Positions 36,980-48,269 of a stretch of DNA of 64,000 bases are shown here, one piece after another. The stretch's first letter is position 1, and each line of letters starts with the position of its first letter. This stretch comes from Erythroxylum novogranatense. Taxonomy: Eukaryota > Streptophyta > Magnoliopsida > Malpighiales > Erythroxylaceae. Under the pieces are notes generated by a model, which saw nothing but the letters and a program-made list of their open reading frames with translations, ran no database searches and had not been told where the DNA came from. The position numbers were made by a program, and so were the translations under genes. The stretch is taken from NCBI GenBank assembly GCA_029891385.1, contig CM057230.1, positions 21,518,847 through 21,582,846 on the forward strand, read 5' to 3'.

Positions 36980-39900
36980 ATGAGTAAGGAAGGGCCAAAG
37001 GCAACGCACTATGAGCCTGTTAAAAGCTACGATGAAGAAGCAGAAAGTGAGAGGACATCTTTGAGAAAAGTAGGTGAATCCCGTCGTCATGAAGAAGAAG
37101 ATGTTGAATTGGCTCTTTCTTTCTCCGACTCCGGGTACAATGCCAATCTCGATCGAAGCCGCAAACTTCCTGTTGTGAAAGAAACTAAATTCTTAAACCA
37201 TTCTTCTCCACATTCAAACCACCACCGACATCAACAACACCATACCGGCCGCCTAGTTTCGCTCGATGTTTTTCGAGGACTCGCTGTTGCGGTAACTGGA
37301 TTTTCTTGTCTTTACTGTGTCCTTTCCTTCCATTTTTTTTGCGTTTTTTTTTCATTGTTTTCTGCAGATCTCGTACATCCTGTTATGGGGGATCTGTTTG
37401 TTTTTAACATGATTGATTTACTCCGATCAGTAAAAATATCTCTTACCAACTTTGTAGTAATTCGTAAATCTCACAGAACAAAACAAAATTTGTTTTTTGT
37501 CCATGACCCAGTTTTTGATTTTTCTGCTTTGTTTTTTATTCCCCACTTGTTAAATGGATTAAGCAGAACTCCAGAAAGACTTTCCTTTTAATACAATATC
37601 TATATTCACTCTTTTTTCCATGGATGTCTCTGTAACAAAATTTCAAGTCTGTATACCATTCTATTTTTGTGTTTTGCCTATGGTTATTCCCATATCCGGC
37701 TGGTTTTCTAAATTAGTTCCAGATTTTGTTGATCCCAAAATGGTGGGAAGTTTACATGTGCATTTATTCGTTTCTCCAACATGTTCCGAAAATCTTAGCC
37801 CATGTTAAGTTCCACTGAATGTGTTCAAACCATATCATAAATTGCACCTTAATCTAATGAAAACTTCCAATATAGTCAAACGACAGACAACATCAATGAA
37901 CAGGGACTGAAATCAATTTTACTTCTTTCCTTTAGCCACGACTCCTGTGGTGATGGCGACATATGTTTTCAGTTTCAGGATTAGAAACAAAAATTAGAGA
38001 GTCTAATTTTTGGATTGAAATATCTAAAATGATCGTCTTACTTGTTGATATCAAACATTAAAATGCAGCTTATGATTCTTGTGGATGATGCTGGTGGATT
38101 GCTGCCAATGATTAATCACTCACCTTGGAATGGTCTAACGCTCGCAGATGTTGTGATGCCATTTTTCCTCTTCATTGTTGGTGTTTCCCTTGCACTTACC
38201 TACAAGGTACTCTTTTTTATGCTTTTATCATATAGACATTACACACAACAACACAAAGTTCCTACACAAGCACATTCCTACGTTTCTTATACAGTTATTC
38301 TTTTTATTGTTCTTACACACAGAAATTGTCTTGCAAAGCCATTGCCACTAGAAAAGCATTGATGCGAGCACTCAAACTACTGTTTTTAGGACTTTTTCTC
38401 CAAGGTGATCCTCTTTAACAGCTACATTATGCATTGTCGAGCACTCAGTTAATTTCTTTGCTATTGTTTCCATTTTCGTGAGAACCAAGGAGGGCAGTGT
38501 TACCAGAGTTTCATGTTAGATATTCAACAGTTGCTACTTTCACTTCTGTCCAGGGGGTTTTTTGCACGGCCTCAGTGATTTAACTTATGGAGTTGACATT
38601 GAACGAATAAGGTGGACGGGTATATTGCAGGTATGCCAACTTATCTGTCCTAACCCTTCCTTTTCATTATAGTCTGATCAGTTTAGGCTTGTAAAGTCTA
38701 GCAAATTGAAATCATTTGATGCTATTGAGGGAATTGATTGTACCTAAATCAACTTTTTAGCCATATCAAGTCTGCATTATTGCTATAGCTAAATTCTGTA
38801 CAAAATTCAGGCTATGCATATCCCCATAGTAGTATAATTAATGCCTCTTTTTTCTCTCAGAGAATAGCAATAGCGTATTTAGTAGCAGCAGCATGTGAGA
38901 TTTGGCTGAAAGGGGATGATTCGGATACTTCAGCTACATCTGCACTGAAGAAATATAGACTCCAATGGTAACCACTTTTATTCATCCCACAATTATTCTA
39001 ATTGATGCCACAGCAAAGCCTATGGCTCACGGACGGGGTTATCTCATTAAAAGAAGATTTGACTTGCCATATAACTGTTGTAAAATTACTGGTTGTGCTT
39101 CAAACTTGAAATTTGGCATCTGCTGTAATTAAGATTATTTGTGAAATTAAGTTATCCATATTATGGTAATTGGCATACTCTTCCTCAGGATCATGGCTTT
39201 GGTGCTAGTTTTTCTATATCTTGCCTTGCTGTATGGCCTGTATGTTCCTGATTGGGAGTTTCAGCTTCCAATTGGAGAGTCTTCCTCTGCTCCCAAGATA
39301 CTTTCAGTGAGCTCCATTTCATTTCTTTCCTACCTCAATAACTTATAAGCTTTGACTATTTCCAAGTCAAGAATTTTTTTTTATCTGCACTTACTGCTTG
39401 CTTTTTGAGTGGCTTGAAATAATCTTCTATAAATATTCACTAAAAGGTGAAATGTGAAGTGAGGGGTGACACCAGTCCAGCTTGTAATGCTGTTGGAATG
39501 ATTGATCGTGTGTTACTGGGAACTCAACATCTATACAAAAGCCAGTTTATGCACGAACAAAGGTTGTTAATATGAACCCTTTAATTACTTGTCCCAGTTC
39601 TCGTTCCCAATTTCTTCTAGTCATTGAGCAAGCTATCTAGTATTGATGTGATTTGCATCTCATTGAACAGGAATGCAGTCTAAATTCTCCAGATTATGGC
39701 CCATTGCCCCTTAATGCTCCTTCATGGTGTGAAGCCCCTTTTGATCCTGAAGGACTCCTGAGGTTGGCATGAAACTTTGTTGTAGAGTAATACCTTCCGG
39801 CATTAATAATGCATGCTGTAATCTCTGCTTTATGAAACAGCTGGTAGCAAAGTACCAGCTGATAAACATGGGAAGATAGCAAATAAAACTTGGTTTCTAA

Positions 39901-40728
39901 CTTGGAAGTTATATCTTCTTCTCTTGTTAAGGTTTCTTGGTAATCCCTGTGTCTGTGCTTGTAGTTCAGTAATGGCAATTGTAACGTGTTTGGTTGGTTT
40001 GCACTACGGGCATATTGTCCTTCATTTCAAGGTGAAAGATTTTTGAAGTCTCATATTTTATACAATTGTGTTCATCCATTCTCTTCAAAGTTCTATTTAC
40101 GCTACTGTCTGCAATTATGCAGGGTCATAACGATAGAATATGTCACTGGATGATCCCATCAATATTTCTCATCCTTTCTGGGCTGTTCTTGGACTTATTT
40201 GGTAAGTAATTAATTAAGCTGCTTCTTCTCTTGTATTTTCTTCTATTGTATCTGGCTACATCTATGAGAAGTGCAATCTTTCTTGTTATAGGAATGCACA
40301 TCAACAAGGCTCTTTACACATTCAGTTACATGTGTGTCACCGCTGGAGTTGCTGGCATTCTATTTGTTGGAATCTACGTGCTGGTTGGAAAATTTCTTAT
40401 GTTATACATACTAAGAGCTTATGATACGAGTAATTCATTAAAACTAACAATTCTTGCACAGGTTGATATGTATGGATATAGGCGAATTACCTTGGTATTG
40501 GAATGGATGGGGATGCATGCATTGATGCTATATGTGCTTGCAGCTTGCAATATCTTGCCAGTAGTCCTCCAAGGTTTCTATTGGAAGCAGCCTGGAAACA
40601 ACATTGTACTGTTTCTTCTCTGGTTATTTTTGTCTTGTTCACTTCCTGTACATTAATTCTTTTCACTTGTTTCAAATGTCATTAACTTCCCGCGCTTGCA
40701 GCTTGGGTTAATAGGAATTGGAAGATGA
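36980..40728 (+). CDS. Heparan-alpha-glucosaminide N-acetyltransferase-like membrane protein, 13 exons, exon 7 frameshifted
   Basis: Exons with GT-AG borders: 36980-37291, 38069-38206, 38323-38404, 38554-38630, 38861-38967, 39189-39306, 39447-39562, 39671-39762, 39965-40031, 40123-40201, 40292-40383, 40462-40605, 40702-40728. They spell a polytopic protein of about 483 residues of the HGSNAT-like (DUF5009) family; animal members acetylate lysosomal heparan sulfate, while the plant role is unknown. A charged cytosolic N-terminus (1-90) leads to SLDVFRGLAVA (about 94-104). Exon 2 carries NHSPWNGLTLADVVMPF, whose His121 aligns with the catalytic histidine of the animal enzyme. The end reads GYRR...LEWMGMHALMLYVLAACN. 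In exon 7 one base is missing near 39540-39543: upstream and downstream family motifs lie in different frames, and as written translation stops in exon 8. An in-frame upstream ATG at 36830 would add 50 unconserved residues. Confidence 0.85.
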
Positions 40729-41160
40729 ACAACAGCAGCAGACAGGGAAAGAAGCAACTTCTAACTCGTTATTGTCCTCACCACCTGAAGACAACTCAAC
40801 TTATTTTGTTGCATTTAGTTGGAGCATATGAAGAACTTTGGTTCAGAGTGCTTTACAAGATGGGAGCAATAAGATCCTTTATTGCGTACTGTTTCCTCAG
40901 TAAATGAAATATGACATTTCCTTCTGCAGATCAGTTACATACGAGTAGCGATTAAACTTGTTAACAAATTTGGGAAAAATGTATGACCTCAGTGGATTCC
41001 TCTTTCATAGTAAAGATTTTGACTCAGAGCTCATTTACAAATACATCAAAACATGAAACGAGTTCTGATCTCTTCCAATTCTTCATTGGAGACAATGTTG
41101 TGATACAAATATGTGCAGAAATAAAGTTTGATGAAGAGGCCCCTTCTTATGGGCTTAACG
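40729..41160. other. 3' UTR and spacer
   Basis: Sequence after the acetyltransferase stop has no supported frame. It probably includes the 3' UTR. Confidence 0.5.
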
Positions 41161-41313
41161 TGTTTATTAGGTGATGGTAATATGGATCTTTTTGTCAATT
41201 ATGTATGCAAATGTTTATTAGGTGATGGTAATATGGATCTTGTTGTCAATTATGTATGCAAATGTTTATTAGGTGATGGTAATATGGATCTTGTTGTCAA
41301 TTATGTATGCAGC
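41161..41313. repeat. Minisatellite, 3 x 51 bp
   Basis: Three nearly identical 51-bp units start at 41161, 41212 and 41263, each beginning TGTTTATTAGGTGATGGTAA. Because 51 is divisible by three, it creates an open frame (41128-41379) that repeats CLLGDGNMDL; the frame has no other sign of being a gene. Confidence 0.92.
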
Positions 41314-41470
41314 TTCATGTCAAACGGTGACGAATCTCTTGCCTTTTTTAATATCACCTATTGCGTTATACTTCAGTAGTCGTAAGCGAGAAATGGGATC
41401 TGCAGTTATTAATATTGTAGAAGGCAACTATATGGGAGAGTTCATGTATCAACCTGGAAGAATCAAAAGA

Positions 41471-41670
41471 TAGTTCATCAAGCACACTCTACAGAGAATT
41501 GAGTGTGAAGAGAGAAAAGTAATGAACATGTCAATGATAGTTCATCAAGCACGCACAACATCAAAGAACTGAGTGTGAAGAGAGTAATGTAATGAACATG
41601 TCAAAGTTCATCAAGCACACCATACAGAGAATTGTGGAGAATGAGAAGCATATTTAATGAACATGTCACA
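41471..41670. repeat. Minisatellite, 3 x about 67 bp
   Basis: Three diverged units start at 41471, 41538 and 41604. Each begins AGTTCATCAAGCAC and ends near AATGAACATGTCA. It lies just beyond the stop codon of the DUF247 gene and may fall in its 3' UTR. Confidence 0.88.
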
Positions 41671-41692
41671 CTTTTTCTTTCTTGTAGAGAGC

Positions 41693-43133
41693 CTAATGGA
41701 AATGTCTAGGTGAAGGTAAATTTGGACGAGAAGGAGACGGATCGCTCGGATGGTAGTAAGGGTAAACAGTGTATATAGTCTGAGCAATAGTAAGTGCAAA
41801 AAGGAAAGCAGCAGCAATCAGGGACATGATTGCCCATGGATTCCTGAAATAGGTGTGAATCAGATTGGCTCGCCACTCATTCCAGGACTTTTTGCAATAA
41901 GCATTGACCTTTTTATGAACCGCATACAAGCTACTTTCAGGATCCAGAGTGATATCTTTGGAAAGGGAGTTGAACAATTTAGCCACAGCTTTGTCGCTTC
42001 CAATAGCATTCTGTATGATTCCTTGGGAATGAAGAAGAGCTACATCTTTTGCACTGTCTATGATGTTGTCCATGAAGAAGACATAGGACGTCACCTCATT
42101 GCCCGCACCTACATGCAATCGCTCAAAGGCGATCAAATTCAGAAAAATGGACTCAGTGGCATCGTCTACAACAATCGTCGGAAGCTTAAGAACCCCGCCA
42201 TGAAATGAGATGTCCCTCAGGCTTCGACTTTACTTTTCTTGAACCAGATTCCTGCTTCATTCAGTTCTGTTGCAGACCTTATTATATCATCCGAATCACC
42301 TCGATAGCGGGCACTGCCTGATGATCTATGGCCACTTTTTTTCTTGCTCAAGTTTTCCTCAAAGAGAATACTTTTCCTGTATACATCCAATACGTGCAAG
42401 CATTTATGTTTGGTCGAGAAATGGGTACTACTGAAAAAACAGAACTTGAGTATCAGCTTGTTCACAAACCCTTCGTCCTGAAGAAGAAGAAGAAGAACCA
42501 ATTTGGTATTTCAAAAATCAAACAGCAGAGAGAATGTACTTGGGTAGTTGTCAGAATAACGTACCTTTGCCTTGTCACTTTCAACTGCCATTAGCTTATT
42601 AAGTAGCAGTATTGGTAGTTGATTTTCGAGCATCAACATGTCACGCCTGATGTATGGCATGATATAGAGCTTTCCGTGAGTGCTAAAATCGGATCATTGG
42701 TAGCATAATCATCCAAGGTATGGGTTGCAACACGTAAGAGTTCCAGCATGAAACAACCATCAAGAATCATCAGTTGCAGAAATCCATCCGTATCTTCCTG
42801 CCATGACACATCAAGTTGATCATAACAATCTTTCAGAACCTGCACGACTTCCTTCAACGACTCAACAAACGGTTGTAGAGGTTTCCTTGATCGTTTCAGG
42901 AAATGAAGGAGTGCTCGGTGCTTATGCTCCTCCATTGGCCTTAGATGATCTTTCCCATGATGGTAAGGACCGAAGGAGACTGCCTGAGGGATATAGGCTT
43001 TCCTGTTCAAGTCCGTGACACATGATGGTATTTTGTAGATTGAACGTTTTCTCCAATGCTCCATCTCTGTTGACGTATCGACCATGCTTTCGAGTTGTTC
43101 ATTAATTTTAACCACCCAGTTGCTCGCTGCCAT
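41693..43133 (-). CDS. DUF247 (UPF0481) membrane-anchored protein, one intron, two frameshifts
   Basis: The ATG at 43133 opens a protein with the DUF247 hallmark IYKIPSC...YIPQAVSFGPYHHG near residues 32-60, then LLHFLKR and the GCFMLELLR block. The middle continues as PYIRRDMLMLENQLP and, after a probable 87-bp GT-AG intron (42478-42564), as DEGFVNKLI...CLHVLDVYRK. The last part (42136-41693) ends with one hydrophobic segment (NPWAIMSLIAAAFLFALTIAQ) and a short tail, the usual C-terminal anchor. Family function is mostly unknown; some members act in grass self-incompatibility. Two single-base deletions break it, one in the A-run at 42685-42688 (a T-run on the coding strand) and one near 42218-42224. 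Either it is a young pseudogene or the assembly has errors. Confidence 0.82.
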
Positions 43134-43654
43134 TGCTCTGAATATCTGAAAGATGAGGTTTCAAAAACCGATTAAAAAACCTTTACATGTAAGCTTGATT
43201 TGGCACTTGACGAAGTAAATTCCACACAATCTTTTTTATTTCCTTCCTCCCAAATGGCACTGAGGTCTCGCTAAAACTGAAACAATCTGCTGAACATGTA
43301 ATCCTGCTTGGTTTTCATTGCTCGGGGTTGGATGCAAAGAGAGCTTAGTCCTCGTATCTGTTTTAAACAGTTGCTTCGAATTGTCAAAAGCAAACAAACG
43401 ACCCAACAACACAAAAAGATAAATGGTGGAAGTGGGAACCGAATATTTCGCGGTGGGATTATGGATGCCTGAGATTCTTAAAGCTGCTAAAGACTATGAT
43501 GGTACTACGCTAAGTATTCAAACGACTGCAAGCAACTTAATGTTCCTGATGGCAATAGTTCCTTTCTTGCGATGGTTGTAGATTAAATTTAAAACTGTTA
43601 AACGGTGCTATTCCTCTTCAGGAAGGAATATCGTGTCTTTTGTTGTGTCATCGT
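43134..43654. other. Upstream region of the DUF247 gene, nothing else recognised
   Basis: No supported frame. It presumably holds the DUF247 promoter and 5' UTR on the minus strand. Confidence 0.4.
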
Positions 43655-43658
43655 GAAA

Positions 43659-43964
43659 TTAATGTGGAAACCCTGGTGGGCTGGAGTACTCCGGTTGGAT
43701 CTGCCTCAATACATATGGAGCATATAGCACCTCAACACGGGCTACGGCAGGAGGTCTCCTTCGAGACCACACAGGAAAATGACTAGGTGGCTTTGGATAC
43801 AATATTGTGTATTGCACTTCAGTTTGTGCCGAACTCTGGGGAGTATACACCGGCCTCTCATTGACACGAAGTCTGGGATATCGGCGAGTGGAACTTGCCG
43901 TTGACTTCTTTACTGTTCTCAGTTTCTTAGCATCCTCCACTCCACCGTCGGCTCCCTTTAACAA
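43659..43964 (-). CDS. Unrecognised proline-rich open frame (doubtful gene)
   Basis: A 101-codon frame is basic at its N-terminus and then rich in Pro, Tyr and Ser (YTILYPKPPSHFPVWSRRRP, QPEYSSPPGFPH). I recognise no family. Its start overlaps a LINE RNase H remnant on the other strand by about 20 bases, which could mean the LINE tail truncated an older gene. It could equally be chance. Confidence 0.2.
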   Translation of the reverse strand: MLKGADGGVEDAKKLRTVKKSTASSTRRYPRLRVNERPVYTPQSSAQTEVQYTILYPKPPSHFPVWSRRRPPAVARVEVLYAPYVLRQIQPEYSSPPGFPH

Positions 43965-44217
43965 CCTTATTTTAAGAATTCACCACTTACTACAATGCCA
44001 ATGGATAGTGAAGGCTAGACATATTTATCGTGAAGCTAATCGAGCTACTTAATTGGCTAGCCAACTAGTCAAGTCTCTAAAACTAGGCGCCTATTAGTAT
44101 CAAAATTAGCCTGTGAGTTGTGCTACTATCCTTCTAGAGGATATATCTGAGGTTTCCTTCCTCCTTTAGTAACTTAGTATATTTGTACTTCTCCTATTAT
44201 TAAAAAAAAGAACAAAA
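43955..44217 (+). mobile_element. LINE 3' end fragment (RNase H tail and poly-A)
   Basis: The plus strand encodes NLILRIHHLLQCQWIVKARH and then IYREANRAT, the end of the RNase H domain of plant L1-type ORF2 (typically HVYREANRVAD). It continues through stops to an A-rich tail TTAAAAAAAAGAAC at 44203-44217. It is severely 5'-truncated, as is common for LINE insertions. Confidence 0.7.
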
Positions 44218-44732
44218 GATAAGAACGTAGAAACGGGATGGTATTAGATCAATGTGGCAAGAAGGAGGTGCCATAGAATCTAATCTATCAAATGGAACAC
44301 CTATTTTTCTTTTCTTCAAATCAATTAGACACATCTGAAATAAAAACAGGCAAAGTCAACAAGATGCAGTCACAAGAATAATACAGACAAACGTGGTATA
44401 GATCAACATATGTTGTAATATAGTAATATTAAATCCTCGCTCAGGAAGAAATGGTATGGTGTTCTTATATTATGATGGGATACATAATACAAAAGCAGTA
44501 GACAACATATATAAATGGTGATAACGGTGATATGCAACAACAGTAATACTTAAATCTCTTACATAGAGCCCTGAATAGTGAGCATGCAACCAAGTGTCGA
44601 AGAAACTGGACCCGACAGCGACACTTTTGAAAGGCTTACAAATCGAAAATTAAGGAATGGGGAGTCAAATCGTAACGTGTAAGAATTCCAAAGCACCGGG
44701 TGGCCTTCCAATAATTGACTTCTTTCTCATGT
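44218..44732. other. XTH 3' flank, no gene seen
   Basis: AT-rich spacer that probably holds the XTH 3' UTR (minus strand). No other frame is supported. Confidence 0.45.
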
Positions 44733-46131
44733 TCATATGTCTCTGTCTCTCCTGCATTCAGGAGGAAGTGTAGGATATCTGACCCTATCGGTGCAGTAAT
44801 TGTAGATGGTGAATTTCCGACGGACCCACATGAGCCTCCTGTACTGGTATCCATCAAGATCCTGGAACTCTTTCTGATCCCACCATCTCTTGCCCTGAGT
44901 GGCACAGAACTTGGCCTCCACAGAAGCCTCACATCCGTCGATGTGAAAGCCCTTGTATGCTGCTATAAATGGAGCTTTTGACCAGTCTGTCTTCTCAAGC
45001 CCGCCCCTTGTGGCCCAATCATCAGCATTCCACAAACTTGAGTACATCTTCATCGGTTGATTGAATGGAAATTTAACTCCCAAGTCCTTGCAATTCTTGA
45101 ACACTCTAATTGGAACATCGTCCACGAAGAACCTGAAATTTCCAAGGCCTCTTAAACACGTCACATCACAAGGAAATAGTTCAAAGTGCTGGCCAGCTCA
45201 AAAGTGGTATGAGAAAATTTCGCTCATTATGTCAGAAAGTAACCAACTTTATCGAATTTCAACGCAAAAGTCTTTCTGCAAATTAGCTAGAATGACGGAT
45301 TAAATTGAGTTGAGGAGACTCCAGCACTTACACAACTAGGTACATGTTCCAGAGGATAGAATAGGAGTGATATGTTTTGGTAGGGTCAAACCAGAGGTAA
45401 ATCCTTTGCTCTCTGTTTCCTGCCCCTCCCGTGAACACATTTGTCTGCAAGATGTAGGGCTGCCCACTCCTGTTCCCCAGGAACTCGAAGTCTATCTCAT
45501 CGTGTTCCGAGTTTTGAGAAGACAGCTGTGACGCACACATGCATATCATATAACGTTCAAGCTCTTGAATTAAAATGCAACTAAGTAACATCATCTAAAT
45601 AAAAGGCAGCAGACAAAACAAAGACAATGGCTTGACCAGCTAAAACCAGTTAAAACAAGTTCCAATCTGTAGAAAATGTCCGAACTACACGGACACAAAA
45701 TTCCCAAAAGTTCAACAATGTAACAAGTAGAAGTAACTCACATAAAAAGCAGTGACCGTTCCAGCTGAATCCCCAGGAACCAATTTGATTTGCATACTGA
45801 AGTGGCCGAACAAGTACGAGCCCTTTGATTGGAAGCCAGTACCTTTTCAAGTGATTAAAAAAAGATTACATTTTGGCATTGGTATAACAGTTCAAATGCT
45901 CTGCCTGAACTTTCAATTTTTGTGACATAGAGAATGTATACCAGTGTACTTGTCCAAATGGAGTTGAATCTCAGAGCCTCCATTGAAGTATTTAATGTGA
46001 TCAAAAGCCCAAGTTGGCATGTAGTTCCTGCCAAAGGGGACATCTATTGGCTTCCTTGGAGGCGCTCCCATCGTGCCATATGCCATAAACAAAACAGAAA
46101 GCAGCAGGATCCACTGACGATGAGAAACCAT
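44733..46131 (-). CDS. XTH5: Xyloglucan endotransglucosylase/hydrolase (GH16), XTH4/XTH5 type
   Basis: Four exons with GT-AG borders (46131-45942, 45842-45742, 45525-45332, 45132-44733) join without a break into 294 residues. The enzyme cuts and re-joins xyloglucan chains in the cell wall. A signal peptide covers about residues 1-22. The GH16 active site [11 protein letters not shown] is at 105-115, with nucleophile Glu107 and acid/base Glu111, followed by the N-glycosylation site Asn115-Arg-Ser that XTHs carry there. The C-terminal XET_C region has [18 protein letters not shown] and ends [20 protein letters not shown]. The protein resembles poplar XET16-34 and Arabidopsis XTH5/XTH4 very closely; the exact paralogue name is inferred. 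An upstream in-frame ATG at 46167 would add 12 residues before the signal peptide, so the inner start was preferred. Confidence 0.94.
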
Positions 46132-46312
46132 GTTTCTGCAGATTCCAAAGGACATAACATCAGACATTATATCAGACGAGAATCAAGAACAAAGAAGCCA
46201 TACGGGATTTCCATGCTTTAAAGCATTACCTGAAAATGGTCGGATTCGGGGTAGGTAGATAAAGGTGAAAGAAGAGCAAGATGGACGAATGAGCTATTAG
46301 GAGGAAGAAGGC

Positions 46313-46322
46313 CTTTATAAAG
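46313..46322 (-). promoter_or_regulatory. Probable TATA box of XTH
   Basis: Minus-strand TTTATAAAGG lies about 185 bases before the XTH start codon in an otherwise purine-rich leader. Confidence 0.55.
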
Positions 46323-46329
46323 GGAGAAA

Positions 46330-48180
46330 ATAACTTGGTAGGTCCTGAAATTTGAATTTTTTTTCCCCTTTGGACACACCGTCCAAATAATTGAACTTAG
46401 TATATTATTAAATTTATATTGAGAAATGAAGAATTTTGTATCATTTAAATGTGTATAAATAAAAAGGAAGGCTGCTTAAAATTCATATCTCTCTCTAACA
46501 TCTTTGTGAAGCTCGATTTTTGTGTATTAGATTCATTAATTTGACTTTTGTTATATATTGTAATTTATAAAATAAAAGACACAAAATAACTTTTTATTTT
46601 CTTATTTAATTTTAAATATATTTTATTAAATAAATATACATTATTCTTATGACAAGTTTAATTTTCGTTAAATTATAAAATTTGAAAAGATTATAATTAA
46701 TAGAAAAGTTAACAAAAATATGTGAGTCCATTAAAAATGTAATATTTTAAAAATATTATTTGAAAAGGCTAAAGAAAGGCTATGGAGTAAGATCCAACTT
46801 AGGAGGTCTGACTCTCATCAGAGTCTGATGAAAGCAGCGTGTTTGGAATTAGTGAACAGTGACAGGTATAGACGCTGTATTGGTTAAAACCTGCCTGACC
46901 GGGCACAGGTCTTCTCTGCGGTAATTTACTTTTAACCACACATTTACGCAAGGATGGGACTTAATAAAATAAAGCAGTAATTAGTTAATTAATACAGAGA
47001 ATCTCTTTGCAGGTGTGATGTGGGGACCAGAGGATTTGTATATTGAACACCTATGACCTATGTTCCAGTCACTTGCCCCTTTCCAGGTTTTTAGACTCAA
47101 AAGGTGGAACACCCATCTTAGGCGCTCTCATATTTCGTCTTTATATTGTGTGAAGGAAGTAAATCAAAGTTTAATTTCAGTCAATTTTTCAAAAATTACC
47201 AATATTTAAGACGTGCAAAGCGAGCTATTATATTGGATGAATTTCACACTCATCGCTATCGGCATCAACCCGAGACTTTAAACTCACTATCTTTCCTAAT
47301 GATCAACTGGACTACCCGTGCAAGCGCCCATTTCCGGGTTCTCTTATTACTGTATTATTTTGTTCCCATCCTATCAAACAACGACGTCGTATTAAAGGGG
47401 AGGTGGAGTTTAAAAAGAGTCATTAGAACATAACAGAATCTGATCCGCTGTAAAGCAGACATGATCTTTTGTCTTATTATTTCTGACTCAACCCTATTTT
47501 ATTACATTTTAATCATCTATTTATGTAAAATTTAAATTTTTTGTTTCATTAACTCTATATCATCTATATAATTCTATATAAATAAATGGTTAAAATAAAA
47601 TTGCGCGGCTTTAAAGCACATGCTTGTAGTCAAGGGCATTAGCCATTGGGCCACCCAAATTCTTGATTATTTTTCTATTCATTTTTCGAGGACCATCATT
47701 TTCACTATTTGTGCCTTTTTTACTTTTGTGTACATCGACATTTTCAACGCCTTTGTTGGGGTTTCCACTTTCCACCGTCGGACATGAATCTTAAAGATAA
47801 CAACCTAGAAAACTGGTCTAAGCAAATGTAGAAAACCATAGGAAATGATAGGTAATTCAAGACATTCCAAGTGTCTTCAAGTTTTAGAATTCGAAAATTT
47901 TATAACTTTTTATTTTTTCTTTAATTTAGATAATTAAATAAATATTTGAATCGAGTGCTTAATTAAATTTACTAAACAATTACTCACAGTAAATTGTTAT
48001 TAGTCATTAAATGCTCCACGGGTAAAAGGTGAATGATGCTTGTTTAATATTTAGTCTTTTAAAAATTAATTAATATTTTATTTTTAATAAATATATGACA
48101 AATTCACATAAGATAAACATAAAATAAATATAATAATAACAAAAATTCCAATTTTTATTTTGACATGAGGAACAAATTTT
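46330..48180. other. Intergenic spacer, no gene seen
   Basis: Strongly AT-rich sequence. The 95-codon plus frame at 47146-47433 has no recognised domain. A weak tRNA/SINE-head-like patch near 47603-47662 is noted separately and not accepted. Confidence 0.5.
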
Positions 48181-48269
48181 TTACAACTCTTATTAAAATT
48201 ACGAGAAAAATATACATCTTGATAATTTTAATAATTACACTATCATAAGCCCTAACCAATCAGTACATC

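Noticed and set aside
41128..41379. 83-codon frame with repeated CLLGDGNMDL
   Set aside because: Created by the 51-bp minisatellite; nothing outside the repeat supports a gene.
47603..47662. tRNA or SINE head on the minus strand (GGTGGCCCAATGGCTAA)
   Set aside because: An A-box-like start is present, but no B box, no cloverleaf and no SINE body could be found.
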